From positions 1,178,001 through 1,242,000 of the forward strand of contig NZ_VRUR01000002.1 in NCBI RefSeq assembly GCF_008040165.1: a DNA stretch of 64,000 bases. The letters run 5' to 3'. Origin of the DNA: Flagellimonas hymeniacidonis (lineage in GTDB: Bacteria; Bacteroidota; Bacteroidia; Flavobacteriales; Flavobacteriaceae). The translations under genes were made by a program, and so were the position numbers. The notes under the pieces are model-generated. The model worked only from the letters and a program-made list of their open reading frames with translations. It was not told the origin of the DNA and did not search any database. Positions 1 through 8,859 of the stretch are shown piece by piece; the stretch's first letter is position 1, and the number at the start of each line of letters is the position of its first letter.

Positions 1-172
1 GTGAACTTAGTCATAGCATGTAAAATTATCAACTTACTAAATGTAATGAAATTATGCACAAAAGATGAACAAGAATAAGCCTCTTGTTGTTTCAATTTGG
101 GATCAGCACAAAAAATATCGGATAAATTGTCTTATTTTACATAAAAATAATGTTGGAAAAAGAAATTGTATT

Positions 173-655
173 ATGAAAATTTTAAAAAAATCTGCACTTT
201 TTGCTTTGCTCTTATTTGCTGTAACTTCTTGTGGTCTTGATGATGGTGTTGAAGGCATTGAACCTCCAAATTTTGATGTTATTGGCTTATGGGACCTAGT
301 AGAAGTAAATGTTAGTCAAGCCCAAGACTTAAATATGGATGAAACATCTTCTACCAATTTATTAAATGAGCTGGACTGTATTTCAGGAACATTATTAATA
401 GATGGGGATTTGGTGTGGACATATGAACAATCGGATATTGCAATAACAGCGATAACCGGAGACCAATTTAATGCGGATTGTTCAGGAACTACTTCTGCTA
501 CTGGGACTTGGTTTGCAGATGAGACAGAGGTAACTTTTACCGGAGATCCTGTTTTGGGTGAACTTAGTATTGTAGGTAATAGACTGGTAAATGAAATTGG
601 TGAAAACCTACCTGGTGTTCTCAGTTTTGTATATGAAAGAAGGATTGTGAACTAG
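173..655 (+). CDS. Small lipoprotein, lipocalin-like
   Basis: This is a 160-residue exported lipoprotein. A short hydrophobic leader ends in the lipobox VTSC with Cys20, so the mature protein should be anchored in a periplasmic or outer membrane. The mature part contains G-L-W-D-L near residue 38 and a series of short beta strands ending in VYERR, which resembles the lipocalin-like domains common in Bacteroidota lipoproteins. An earlier in-frame ATG at 65 would put 36 charged residues before the leader, so I chose the ATG at 173. No catalytic residue is visible and the ligand is unknown. The lipoprotein call is solid; the lipocalin-like fold is inference. Confidence 0.7.
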   Translation: MKILKKSALFALLLFAVTSCGLDDGVEGIEPPNFDVIGLWDLVEVNVSQAQDLNMDETSSTNLLNELDCISGTLLIDGDLVWTYEQSDIAITAITGDQFNADCSGTTSATGTWFADETEVTFTGDPVLGELSIVGNRLVNEIGENLPGVLSFVYERRIVN

Positions 656-707
656 TCACTTTCTGGTAGAATCGATTTATAATACTCATGGGAATCAAGT
701 AAATTCA

Positions 708-1328
708 ATGCATAGACTTTTACTAATTTTTTCTTTTTTAGTATTCAAGCTTAATGCGCAACAAGCCCCTATTAAGATTGTTGAAAAACCACAAAACAAT
801 AGGCTGGCCTTCTTTGCAGTTAATGAAACTTGGACAGATTATGATGTACTCTTTGAGGTTAAAGGGAAAAACTTTAGGCAGAGTGCGGCAAAACCTAGAT
901 TAATTAGGGTGCCGGCAACGTCCAAAGTGCATTTGAAGACCATTATACTCTTCAGGGATAAGAAACCGATTTATACTACGAAGATCACGGTAAATGACAG
1001 TTTGTCCAAAAGGGCCTTAAAAAAGGAATTTGAAATATTGGATATTCCACCACCCAAAATCAAACCAAAAAAACAGATAACTATTTACACTACAAATAAT
1101 TGTACAACTTGCGATAGTATTGTTTCAAAGTTGACTTTTGAAAATTACGTTTTCAGAAATGTTGAACTAAGCAAAAATCCAGATATCAAACAACAGCTTA
1201 GCGGTTTTTTGGCGAAATCAGTTGAAGAAATGGATTCCATTACAAATCCAATAATTAGCTTAGGAGGTCGACTTTATAGCTGGATTACCTCTTACAAGCA
1301 ATTACAAGAGGAATTAAACAAGGAGTAA
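708..1328 (+). CDS. Exported glutaredoxin-like protein
   Basis: The protein has 206 residues, a cleavable-looking signal peptide (residues 1-18, ending LNAQ), an N-terminal region of about 100 residues that I do not recognise, and a C-terminal glutaredoxin/thioredoxin-fold segment from about residue 122. That segment begins with the strand ITIYTT followed by C132-T-T-C135, the position of the redox motif, and later has TNPIISLGGRLY, which matches the cis-Pro region of glutaredoxins. It probably acts as a thiol-disulfide protein in the periplasm. It lies 52 bp after the preceding lipoprotein on the same strand and converges with the methyltransferase gene downstream. The partner and substrate are unknown. 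Confidence 0.65.
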   Translation: MHRLLLIFSFLVFKLNAQQAPIKIVEKPQNNRLAFFAVNETWTDYDVLFEVKGKNFRQSAAKPRLIRVPATSKVHLKTIILFRDKKPIYTTKITVNDSLSKRALKKEFEILDIPPPKIKPKKQITIYTTNNCTTCDSIVSKLTFENYVFRNVELSKNPDIKQQLSGFLAKSVEEMDSITNPIISLGGRLYSWITSYKQLQEELNKE

Positions 1329-1335
1329 GGAAGGT

Positions 1336-1986
1336 TTATTCCGACTTTTGAGCTAGTAGTACCCACATTTGCTTGTCTTCTTCCCTTTCCCATTTTCCAT
1401 GATTTTCTATTTTGGATATAATGGTAAATCCTGCTTGTTCCAATTCTTTTTGAACATAGCTAGGCCCAAGTGAATGGGCGCTAACTTGTTCAGCTCTTGA
1501 TTTATTTTTAACTCTTTTTTTCAGCTTCTCCAAAAGCATCACTTTACCACCGGGTTTTAGTGAACGCTTCACATGTAGCAGCATTTTTTCATGGGACGTT
1601 ATCTCATGATAGGTATCAACAATAAAAATGATGTCCAGCTCACGCTCTGGTAATTTAGGGTCATCATAATCTCCTAGAATGGTAATGATATTTTTGAGAT
1701 TTCTATCGTTCGCATTTTCCCGTAGGGTCTCCAAACGGTCTTCACGCACATCTACGGAATATACCCTTCCATTATCCAAGACTTTTCGGGATAAATGAAT
1801 GCTTAAATAACCCTCATGACATCCAATATCCGCAACCCTATCTCCTTCAGTAACTCCTGCCCACTTTAGCAAAGCTTCCGTTTTCATCCATTCATCTCGC
1901 TCCTTCCAATCTTTCTCAATATATTGGGAAAATACGTCACAAGTTGAAAGCAAACCAATAAAAATAACCGCAAAGAAGTGTTTCAT
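1336..1986 (-). CDS. Exported class I SAM methyltransferase-like protein
   Basis: The protein has 216 residues. Residues 51-60 (VADIGCHEGY) are the SAM-binding motif I of class I methyltransferases, VYSVDVRED is motif II, and LKPGGKVMLLE fits the late motif. The first 20 residues (MKHFFAVIFIGLL...FSQ) form a good signal peptide, which is odd for an enzyme that needs cytoplasmic SAM. It starts 9 bp after the stop of the BNR/VPS10 gene on the same strand, so both may be cotranscribed. The methyl acceptor cannot be deduced. A start downstream of the leader would remove the signal, but no ATG lies before Met34, so the exported form is the straightforward reading. Confidence 0.7.
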   Translation of the reverse strand: MKHFFAVIFIGLLSTCDVFSQYIEKDWKERDEWMKTEALLKWAGVTEGDRVADIGCHEGYLSIHLSRKVLDNGRVYSVDVREDRLETLRENANDRNLKNIITILGDYDDPKLPERELDIIFIVDTYHEITSHEKMLLHVKRSLKPGGKVMLLEKLKKRVKNKSRAEQVSAHSLGPSYVQKELEQAGFTIISKIENHGKWEREEDKQMWVLLAQKSE

Positions 1987-1995
1987 ATATACTTC

Positions 1996-4900
1996 TTAGT
2001 CTTCTATTAGTCCTTGACCTTCAATCCACGGTGCTCCAGCAGATTTTAACGCTGCTTCAAGTGCAGGCAAGGTATTCTTTGATAGAACGCTTAGCTCCTT
2101 TTTTATATCTCTTAGTTGATTTGTTGCACGCAATAAAGCAGCTTTTTGATTTCCTGTAGGCCCATAGGTATTTCCGAGCGATACCAAACCAATAAAACTA
2201 CCATCGGCAGGTGAAGGTGGGGTCTTCTCCCCTACCTCATTCTTGGTAGGGCTACCATCCATTTGTTTTTTGAGCGATAACAAAGATGATTTAGCACTAT
2301 AGATACTCGAAACCAATTCTGCACTAGGTCTCTCGGCTTCATCCATAGCGCGTTTCATCGCATCTATTTTCGAAATGCTTTTGTTCAAAATTGAATTCAC
2401 AGCAGTTAAATCCTGTCTGAAATTTTGATAATCCGCTCTAAAGGCATCTATTTCACTGGTGGGTTTAGCAGGTAGCGCTCCCTTGGCCAGTGGTTTTACC
2501 TCAAATGTCTGGTTACTTGAAAGTTGTTGTAACGACCCATCAACCCTTTGGTACAGTCCCACAGAATATGTTCCTGGTGTTGCTCTAAATGGAGATCCAA
2601 AAAAGTCATCATCATTATCACTTTTAGGATTCTTTAGTTTGATACCTGTTCGGTCCGCGTAAGAAAGATTCCAAGACACTCTATTAAATCCTTTCTTATT
2701 TGTTCCCGCCACGGTATTTACAACTTTCCCTGAACTGTCTTTGACCAAAAGCACAATTTCAGGCTTTTCCTGATTCTTTTCGGTATCCAAAGCATCCCAA
2801 CCAGGAAAAGTAATATTGCTCTTTTGTTTATTAAGTTCTTTCTCTCTTTTTGTTCTAGTGTCTTTAAGGGCCTTTAATTTCTCGGGCAAGAAATAAGTGA
2901 ACGTAGCACCATAAGCCGGATTCTTGGCAGCGTACTGTGAGTTACCTTGGCCATACACAGCGTCTTTTTCAATATACCAATAAGCTGGTTTTACCTTAAA
3001 AAGTGTAGACTGTGACATTTTAGATACATCAAAATCACGCAGGGGACCAATATCGTCCAACACATATATTCCTCGCCCGAAAGAAGCTCCAACTAAGTCA
3101 TCTTCCCTTCTTTGAATGGTGATATCCCTAAAGGAAATAGTAGGTAAACCTCCTTCAAGTTGCATCCAATGAGCACCGCCATTGCTTGAGAAATAAATTC
3201 CATATTCAGTCGCGGCAAACAGTAAACCTCTTTTCTTATGATCTTGTACAATTCTCCAAGTAATTAAATTCTTAGGCAAATTCCCATTGATAAACGTCCA
3301 ACTGTTTCCTTTATCTGAACTTTTTAGCAGGTAAGGCTTGTAATCCCCTTCTTTATGATTATCCAACACCAAATAAACTGTACTTGCGTCATATAAATCT
3401 GCACGTACATCATTTACGAATGCCCTATTTGGAACACCTTTTATATTTCCAAGCATTATTCTTCTCCAGCTGCTGCCGCCATCTTCGGTAACTTGCAAAA
3501 TTCCATCATCTGTTCCAGCATAAATAAGCCCTTCCTGTATTGGTGATTCTGCCAAAGAAGTAATGGTATTATAGTTAGACATTGCACCAACGTCCCATGG
3601 ATTGTCCCAGCTTTGCTGCCTTCCTAAAATGGGCAATGTCAATCTTTCTTCGTTTCTGGTTAAATCTTGCGATATGGCAGTCCAGTCATCCCCTCTATTC
3701 TCTGATTTCCAAACACGATACGACGCAAAATACAAACGCTTGGGGTTATGTGGGCTTACCAAAATTGGAGCGTCCCAGTTAAAACGTTCATGCGGTTCTC
3801 CTGCGGCGGGTTGTGGTTGAATAAAAACAGTTTCACCTGTAGTTTGATCAATTCGCCATAACCATCCTTGTTGAAACTCACCATAGGTGATATCTGGATT
3901 TCCAGGTTCAACAGCAGATTGATGACCATCTGCACCTAAAGTAATCCACCAATCGGAATTTAAGATTCCCGCACTGCTTCGCGTTCTGGATGGCCCACCG
4001 TGTGAACCATTGTCCTGGGTTCCACCATAAATATTGTAAAAAGGTGCTGAGTCATCTACTGCTATTTTATAATATTGGGTAAGTGGAAGGTTTGCAAAAT
4101 AATTCCAAGTTTTGGTTAGGTCATAAGACTCATATAATCCTCCATCAGTGCCAAAAAGCACATAATTTGGGTCAGACTTTTTAAACGCCATAGCATGACT
4201 GTCAACATGCTTTTTGTCTTCGTTCATGAATTCAAAATGCTTTCCATGGTCATCGGATATCTGAACAGTGTTACTCATTAGATATAGCTTTCCTTCTTGA
4301 TGGGGAGACGCATAAAGCTCCTGATAGTAATGTGGTCCAGTACCTCCTGAGACGGCATCAGATTGCTTTGTCCATGATGCCCCTTGGTTATTGGATACAA
4401 ACACACCGCCCTTTTTTCGATCTAACTCAATCGCAGCGTAAAGCGTTTCGTTATTAAATGGAGAAATTGCCAATCCAATTTTCCCAAGATTAGATTTAGG
4501 AATGCCGTTGGTCAATTTTGACCAGGTTTCACCCCCATCGGTACTCTTATGAATTCCTGAACCAGGTCCACCACCCATGTATGCCGCAACGGTCCTATGT
4601 CTATCCCAAGTAGCAGCATACAAAATATCAGGGTTTTTATAATCCATTACAATGTCAGTGACGCCAGTCCATTCACTGTTACCTAGCGTTCTTTTCCATG
4701 TATTACCTCCATCCACAGATTTGTAAAAGCCACGTTCGCCTCCTTTACTCCACAGTGGCCCTTGGGAAGCTACCCAGATAATATTGGAATTTTCTGGATG
4801 TACAATTATTTTGGAAAGATGTTCTGAAGCCGTGAGCCCCATATTTTTCCAGGTTTTCCCTTCGTTATGACTCACATATATTCCATCTCCAAAGCCTACA

Positions 4901-5250
4901 TGTCTACCTCCAACATTTTCTCCACTGCCTACCCAAATGGTACTTGGGTTACTTGGGTCAATTGTAACACAACCAATAGAATAACTGGATTGTTTGTCGA
5001 AGATAGGTTTCCAAGTAGTACCGGCATTTACTGTTTTCCAAACACCACCAGATCCGACGGCAACATACCATGTACTTTCACTTTTTGGATGTATAGCAAT
5101 GTCCGCTATACGTCCTGAGGTCAATGCAGGACCTAAACTTCTGAATTCAAGACCTTTAAAGGTTGTTGAATCCGGGTTTTGGGCAATTAAATTAGTTGTG
5201 AAAAAGAAAAGAACAAGTAAAGAGAAGCAAAAGTTGAAGCCGTGTTTCAT
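1996..5250 (-). CDS. Exported BNR/Asp-box, VPS10-sortilin-like beta-propeller protein
   Basis: This is a 1084-residue exported protein of the glycosyl hydrolase BNR/VPS10 family that is widespread in Bacteroidota. About ten Asp-box motifs of the S-x-D-x-G-x-x-W type are visible, for example SHNEGKTW, SVDGGNTW, STDGGETW, TEDGGSSW and SSDKGNSW, which predict one or two large beta-propellers. A C-terminal region of about 300 residues is helical and rich in charged residues. The start was set at the Met that opens a signal peptide (FSLLVLFFFTTNLIAQ); an upstream in-frame ATG at 5382 lies in the intergenic region. No sialidase Arg triad or catalytic dyad can be assigned, so enzymatic activity is unproven and a binding role is equally possible. 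Confidence 0.8.
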   Translation of the reverse strand: MKHGFNFCFSLLVLFFFTTNLIAQNPDSTTFKGLEFRSLGPALTSGRIADIAIHPKSESTWYVAVGSGGVWKTVNAGTTWKPIFDKQSSYSIGCVTIDPSNPSTIWVGSGENVGGRHVGFGDGIYVSHNEGKTWKNMGLTASEHLSKIIVHPENSNIIWVASQGPLWSKGGERGFYKSVDGGNTWKRTLGNSEWTGVTDIVMDYKNPDILYAATWDRHRTVAAYMGGGPGSGIHKSTDGGETWSKLTNGIPKSNLGKIGLAISPFNNETLYAAIELDRKKGGVFVSNNQGASWTKQSDAVSGGTGPHYYQELYASPHQEGKLYLMSNTVQISDDHGKHFEFMNEDKKHVDSHAMAFKKSDPNYVLFGTDGGLYESYDLTKTWNYFANLPLTQYYKIAVDDSAPFYNIYGGTQDNGSHGGPSRTRSSAGILNSDWWITLGADGHQSAVEPGNPDITYGEFQQGWLWRIDQTTGETVFIQPQPAAGEPHERFNWDAPILVSPHNPKRLYFASYRVWKSENRGDDWTAISQDLTRNEERLTLPILGRQQSWDNPWDVGAMSNYNTITSLAESPIQEGLIYAGTDDGILQVTEDGGSSWRRIMLGNIKGVPNRAFVNDVRADLYDASTVYLVLDNHKEGDYKPYLLKSSDKGNSWTFINGNLPKNLITWRIVQDHKKRGLLFAATEYGIYFSSNGGAHWMQLEGGLPTISFRDITIQRREDDLVGASFGRGIYVLDDIGPLRDFDVSKMSQSTLFKVKPAYWYIEKDAVYGQGNSQYAAKNPAYGATFTYFLPEKLKALKDTRTKREKELNKQKSNITFPGWDALDTEKNQEKPEIVLLVKDSSGKVVNTVAGTNKKGFNRVSWNLSYADRTGIKLKNPKSDNDDDFFGSPFRATPGTYSVGLYQRVDGSLQQLSSNQTFEVKPLAKGALPAKPTSEIDAFRADYQNFRQDLTAVNSILNKSISKIDAMKRAMDEAERPSAELVSSIYSAKSSLLSLKKQMDGSPTKNEVGEKTPPSPADGSFIGLVSLGNTYGPTGNQKAALLRATNQLRDIKKELSVLSKNTLPALEAALKSAGAPWIEGQGLIED

Positions 5251-5353
5251 GTGTAGAATTTTAGGTTGAATTAGCGTTGTAAGATAACCAAAAGCATAAG
5301 CCTTAATTCTAAAAAAAATGTGAAAATTATGACAGGATACTAAAAAATAGAAA

Positions 5354-5767
5354 CTACTTTCTATCCTTGAGGCGATACACAAATTTTAATCCACTCCAAT
5401 CCTTGTCAATGGCAGCTACTTTTACATCTACAATACCTATGGATAGCAAATGTTCGCGAATTGGCTCCCGTTTTAGATCAGTTTTAATCGAGGACGCTCC
5501 TTTAGGCCAGCTTACCCAAAGCAAACCGTCTTTCTTCAGGACGTTTTTGTACCTAATGGCTATTTCAGTTAATGTCATATATGAAGTGCAGAACATGTGG
5601 ATAAAATCCATTTTCTCCTCACCCATTTCTTTATGAAAAGAAAGATTGTTAGGTAAATCTGTGAATAAACCAAGATAATGTTCAGGTTGATTATATAATA
5701 AGATAGAAAAACCTTCTTTGATTCCAAGCTTTTTTCCAAGTGGTGTTCCTGAATATCCTACTGGCAT
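5354..5767 (-). CDS. DUF3052-family protein
   Basis: This cytoplasmic protein of 137 residues resembles the DUF3052 family. It starts with GYSGTPLGKKLGIKEG, the usual opening of that family, and contains LKKDGLLWVSWPKGAS and a C-terminal DWSGLKFVYR, also typical. The length is about that of the family. Its function is not known; some members resemble a methyltransferase-type Rossmann fold without a glycine-rich SAM motif. The gene is separated by about 100 bp from its neighbours on the same strand and shows no sign of an operon. Confidence 0.75.
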   Translation of the reverse strand: MPVGYSGTPLGKKLGIKEGFSILLYNQPEHYLGLFTDLPNNLSFHKEMGEEKMDFIHMFCTSYMTLTEIAIRYKNVLKKDGLLWVSWPKGASSIKTDLKREPIREHLLSIGIVDVKVAAIDKDWSGLKFVYRLKDRK

Positions 5768-5871
5768 AATTTTACGTCTAGTATCTTCAAATATAAAAAA
5801 ATGATTAGCAGGAAATTCTGGGATACCAATACGATAATGAACTTGGAAATCTTGTAGAATTCCAATAGGGT

Positions 5872-6957
5872 TTAGGCATCATTTTTCTTTTCTATAAAGC
5901 TAAACAAGCCTGAAAGGGCATTTTCAATATTTTTCTTAAATACCTTTTTGCCAAATAGAGCCATAAATAATTTCTTAATCGGAGATTTGACTTTCCAATA
6001 CAGTTCCAGCTCTAGTTCACAACTATTTTCAGATATAGGTGTAAATATATAAAACTGGTACATCTCATCTAAAGGTGGTGGGCTCGTGGTGAACTCTCCA
6101 TATATCAAACTTCCAGGTTTTACATCCTTTGTGGCCGTGGTAAAGTTTAAATGTTTTCCGTTGACTACGCAAATATGTTCTGAACCTGCTCGGGTTATTT
6201 CATTTTCGTTGTATTCCAGTCTGTCTATCCCTTCTGTCCAAAAATGCCGATACGAATAATTGGTAACATATTCCATGAGTACCTCGGCTGCAACTGGAAA
6301 TTCCTTTCTCATAGTAATTTGAGGAGGGTTTTCAAAATAAACCTTATTGGGTTTTGCAAATGTTCTTAGTTTAAGCTCACTTGGATCAATTATAGAGTAG
6401 ATGTATTCAATCTCCCTATCATCGTAAGCATCCGAACCATGTCTAAACCTGAAGATTTTACTTGAATAATAAGGCGATAGCATGATATCCAAAGACAATG
6501 TCCTACTAATTAAGGCATAGTTATCACTATCAATAGAATTCTTGAGCAACCTATGGGCCTCTATCACTTGTTCACCAAAAGGCTTTCTATTTCCTTGTAC
6601 TTCTATATGCTGAAGGTTTCCACTGTGGGCAACTATCTTTAATTGAAGGTTGGGAGCTGTTGCACATGCATTACATGGACAGATTCTGTTCTTTTCCAGC
6701 ATTTTCAGATGACTGTAAAAAGCGGTGAACATAGATTCAATTTGCGCCAAAAGGTTCTCTTGCGATGGAATATCATTCTCTTTGTAGAAAAATAGAGCAT
6801 CCCCTTCAATCTCGGCCAATTTTAAATCTTGGGTGTTTGCATTCAGAAGCACTTCCAATAACTCTGAAATCACATGCTGGCTGTGCTCAACCTCGGTGGT
6901 TTGAATAAACTTTGTATACCCAGAGATATCTGGAATAAACAATAAGGATTTTGGCAT
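5872..6957 (-). CDS. DUF2652 protein: class III cyclase-like domain plus SRPBCC domain
   Basis: The protein has 361 residues. The N-terminal half follows class III nucleotide cyclases: FIPDISGYT at residues 7-15 corresponds to the F-x-D-I-x-G-F-T metal-binding strand, and IEGDALFFY at about residues 49-57 corresponds to the second metal-binding Asp in G-D. A Cys-rich loop with CPCNAC follows near residue 95, then a strand ending VAHSG. The C-terminal half (from about residue 200) looks like an SRPBCC/polyketide-cyclase START-like lipid-binding fold. This architecture matches DUF2652. Whether it makes a cyclic nucleotide is unknown. No signal peptide is present, so it should be cytoplasmic. 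It stands alone between DUF3052 and trehalase. Confidence 0.75.
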   Translation of the reverse strand: MPKSLLFIPDISGYTKFIQTTEVEHSQHVISELLEVLLNANTQDLKLAEIEGDALFFYKENDIPSQENLLAQIESMFTAFYSHLKMLEKNRICPCNACATAPNLQLKIVAHSGNLQHIEVQGNRKPFGEQVIEAHRLLKNSIDSDNYALISRTLSLDIMLSPYYSSKIFRFRHGSDAYDDREIEYIYSIIDPSELKLRTFAKPNKVYFENPPQITMRKEFPVAAEVLMEYVTNYSYRHFWTEGIDRLEYNENEITRAGSEHICVVNGKHLNFTTATKDVKPGSLIYGEFTTSPPPLDEMYQFYIFTPISENSCELELELYWKVKSPIKKLFMALFGKKVFKKNIENALSGLFSFIEKKNDA

Positions 6958-7034
6958 TTTTTTGATTGATGGGTTTGTATTGACTTGGTCTTAATTCCAA
7001 TAGCGAACTTACTGTCAGTTAAAGATTAGTTGTT

Positions 7035-8618
7035 TTAATCTTTCTTTTCCATTTCTTCCAATATCTTTTTAAAGCCCAGGGCCACTCCATTGGTCCACCC
7101 AAATCCATCTTGTGTTTCGTATTCTCCTCCCCCAGAGAGTAGGGTAAGATCTTCAACATTGTATTTTTCCATCATTTTGCCAGTGTTTTTATAGACTTTC
7201 TCATTTAGTGCCAACCATCTATTCATAATATCCACGGCTTCTTCTTCATATCCATAGTTCAGAAGTCCCTTTACGGCAACCCATTGCAAAGGTGCCCAAC
7301 CGTTGGGTGCATCCCATTGTTGTCCTGAATGTTCCAATGTGGTGACCAAACCACCATCTTTTAAAAAGGAATCCATAAGCCTGTTCTTAACCTGCTCCGC
7401 TTGTTCTTTGGTGGCTATATTAAAATAAAGCGGAAAAACACCTGCCAGGGTGAGCTCTGCGGTTACAGACTTCGTATTAAAGTTATAATCTTGAAAGAAC
7501 CCGTTTTTGTCGTTCCAAAAATATTGGCTTATGGTTTCTTTTCTTTTGGCAGCTTTTCCCTGAAATTCAAGATGAGCTTCTTCTTCGCCTTTTATCTTAT
7601 TTGCCTTTGCTATGGTTGTTTCTAAAAAAAATATTAGGCAATTTAAATCAATGGGGAGAATGGAGGTCGTTTCGGTTGAATTGAACTCCCCTTTTTTACC
7701 GTACCATCTTGAGCTAAAATCCCACCCTGAAGCGGCGGCAGCCCTTAGGTTTTTGTACAATCCAGATTTAAGCGCCTCTGTGTCCAATTCATGTGCGAGA
7801 TGCAAATCTTCTTTGTAAGCTTCAGGTCTTGGAGTGGTTCCCTTGTCCCAATAGCGATTAAGGAGCGATGGGCCTTGGACATCAACGACATGCTGTACGG
7901 GTTGTGTTGGCGTTGCGTTTTCGCTTCCTTGCATCCAAAATTCATATTCCTTGTTTAGCTCTGGCAAATAATCCAATAGCAGATTTTCATCCTTTCGAGA
8001 CACGGCATCTACCATAAGCACAAAGAAAGGAGGCTGAGATCGTGTCCTATAGTAATCTCTGGTGCCGTTAGGTATAAATCCAAGGGAATCTATTAAAAAA
8101 CTGAAGTTATCCACCATGTCTTTAGCGAGTCCGTCCCGCTTATCCACCAAAAGACCTTCCAATGTAAAATAGCTATCCCAATAATAAATTTCCTGAAAAC
8201 GTCCACCAGGGACCACATATTTTTTTGGCAATGCAATTCTTGATGAGTTTGGAATAACACTATCTGGACCTCTTGTTAGCTTATCCCACATCTGCGTAAT
8301 ATGCTCATACATCGTATTGGTTGTATCCGTTTCAAACTCCAAAGCTTTCATGGATCTATTTTCAAAGCTATCCTCCACAAAAGTTTTAAGATCAAAATCC
8401 TCTTTTTCTCTTTCGAGAAGATATTGTGCTTCAAGAATTGAAGCTCCCTTTTTTGGCACGAGATCAACAAAGGTTTTGGAATCTTTAAAAATAGCCGCCA
8501 GTTGCACATCCTTAAACAATTGGGTCTCATATAAGCTTTCTATTTGAACGACTTCATTTTTCTTACAAGAGAAAATGAACAAAAAGACAATTAGAAGGTG
8601 GGTATAACGGAGCTTCAT
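7035..8618 (-). CDS. treA: Lipoprotein alpha,alpha-trehalase (GH37)
   Basis: This 527-residue enzyme hydrolyses trehalose to two glucoses. Both GH37 signatures are intact: PGGRFQEIYYWDSY at residues 137-150 and QWDAPNGWAP at about 434-443. The general acid is Asp300 in SGWDFSSRW and the base Glu484 in MEKYN; a GGGEYETQDGFGWTNG glycine-rich end is present. The residue just before SGWD is Ala where most trehalases have Glu. A lipobox (FSC, Cys18) makes it an envelope lipoprotein, so it probably acts on external or periplasmic trehalose. A GntR-type regulator is divergently placed 241 bp away, but no copy of that gene's palindrome was seen near this start. Confidence 0.92.
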   Translation of the reverse strand: MKLRYTHLLIVFLFIFSCKKNEVVQIESLYETQLFKDVQLAAIFKDSKTFVDLVPKKGASILEAQYLLEREKEDFDLKTFVEDSFENRSMKALEFETDTTNTMYEHITQMWDKLTRGPDSVIPNSSRIALPKKYVVPGGRFQEIYYWDSYFTLEGLLVDKRDGLAKDMVDNFSFLIDSLGFIPNGTRDYYRTRSQPPFFVLMVDAVSRKDENLLLDYLPELNKEYEFWMQGSENATPTQPVQHVVDVQGPSLLNRYWDKGTTPRPEAYKEDLHLAHELDTEALKSGLYKNLRAAAASGWDFSSRWYGKKGEFNSTETTSILPIDLNCLIFFLETTIAKANKIKGEEEAHLEFQGKAAKRKETISQYFWNDKNGFFQDYNFNTKSVTAELTLAGVFPLYFNIATKEQAEQVKNRLMDSFLKDGGLVTTLEHSGQQWDAPNGWAPLQWVAVKGLLNYGYEEEAVDIMNRWLALNEKVYKNTGKMMEKYNVEDLTLLSGGGEYETQDGFGWTNGVALGFKKILEEMEKKD

Positions 8619-8831
8619 AAAAAGGTGAATGAAAGGGTTGATATTAATCTAGAAAAGTAAGGAATTAATTCAACTTTATATTTGCTTCATTCGTGATTTA
8701 CCTTCATGAAGTTGTATCTGAGGACGATTTCTTTCCCTTAACTTATGTCCAAATAAAATAAGTAGAAAGTCATTGCCAATGATTGATCAGTTAATACACT
8801 AATTTGAAGATATCCCCGTTTTATTTAGTTA

Positions 8832-8845
8832 AATCGTATACGATT
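8832..8845. promoter_or_regulatory. Perfect 14-bp palindrome, candidate GntR operator
   Basis: AATCGTATACGATT is a perfect inverted repeat ending 14 bp before the ATG of the GntR/FCD regulator gene. Its core GT-ATAC half-site pattern fits the usual FadR-type GntR operator, with GT and AC spaced around a short AT centre. Its position over the leader or transcription start suggests autoregulation. This is inferred from position and symmetry only. Confidence 0.55.
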
Positions 8846-8859
8846 CATACCTTTATAGG

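Noticed and set aside
1-78. Open frame at the left edge that could be the tail of an upstream gene
   Set aside because: Only 25 codons, and no recognisable protein end.
65-172. Extension of the first lipoprotein to an upstream ATG
   Set aside because: It adds 36 polar residues before a normal lipoprotein leader.
2459-2662. Antisense frames inside the BNR/VPS10 gene and other long genes
   Set aside because: They lie wholly within well-supported genes and show no protein features of their own.
8677-8684. TATATTTG matching the Bacteroidota -7 consensus on the plus strand
   Set aside because: It lies about 180 bases before the next plus-strand gene and has no TTG at a suitable distance.
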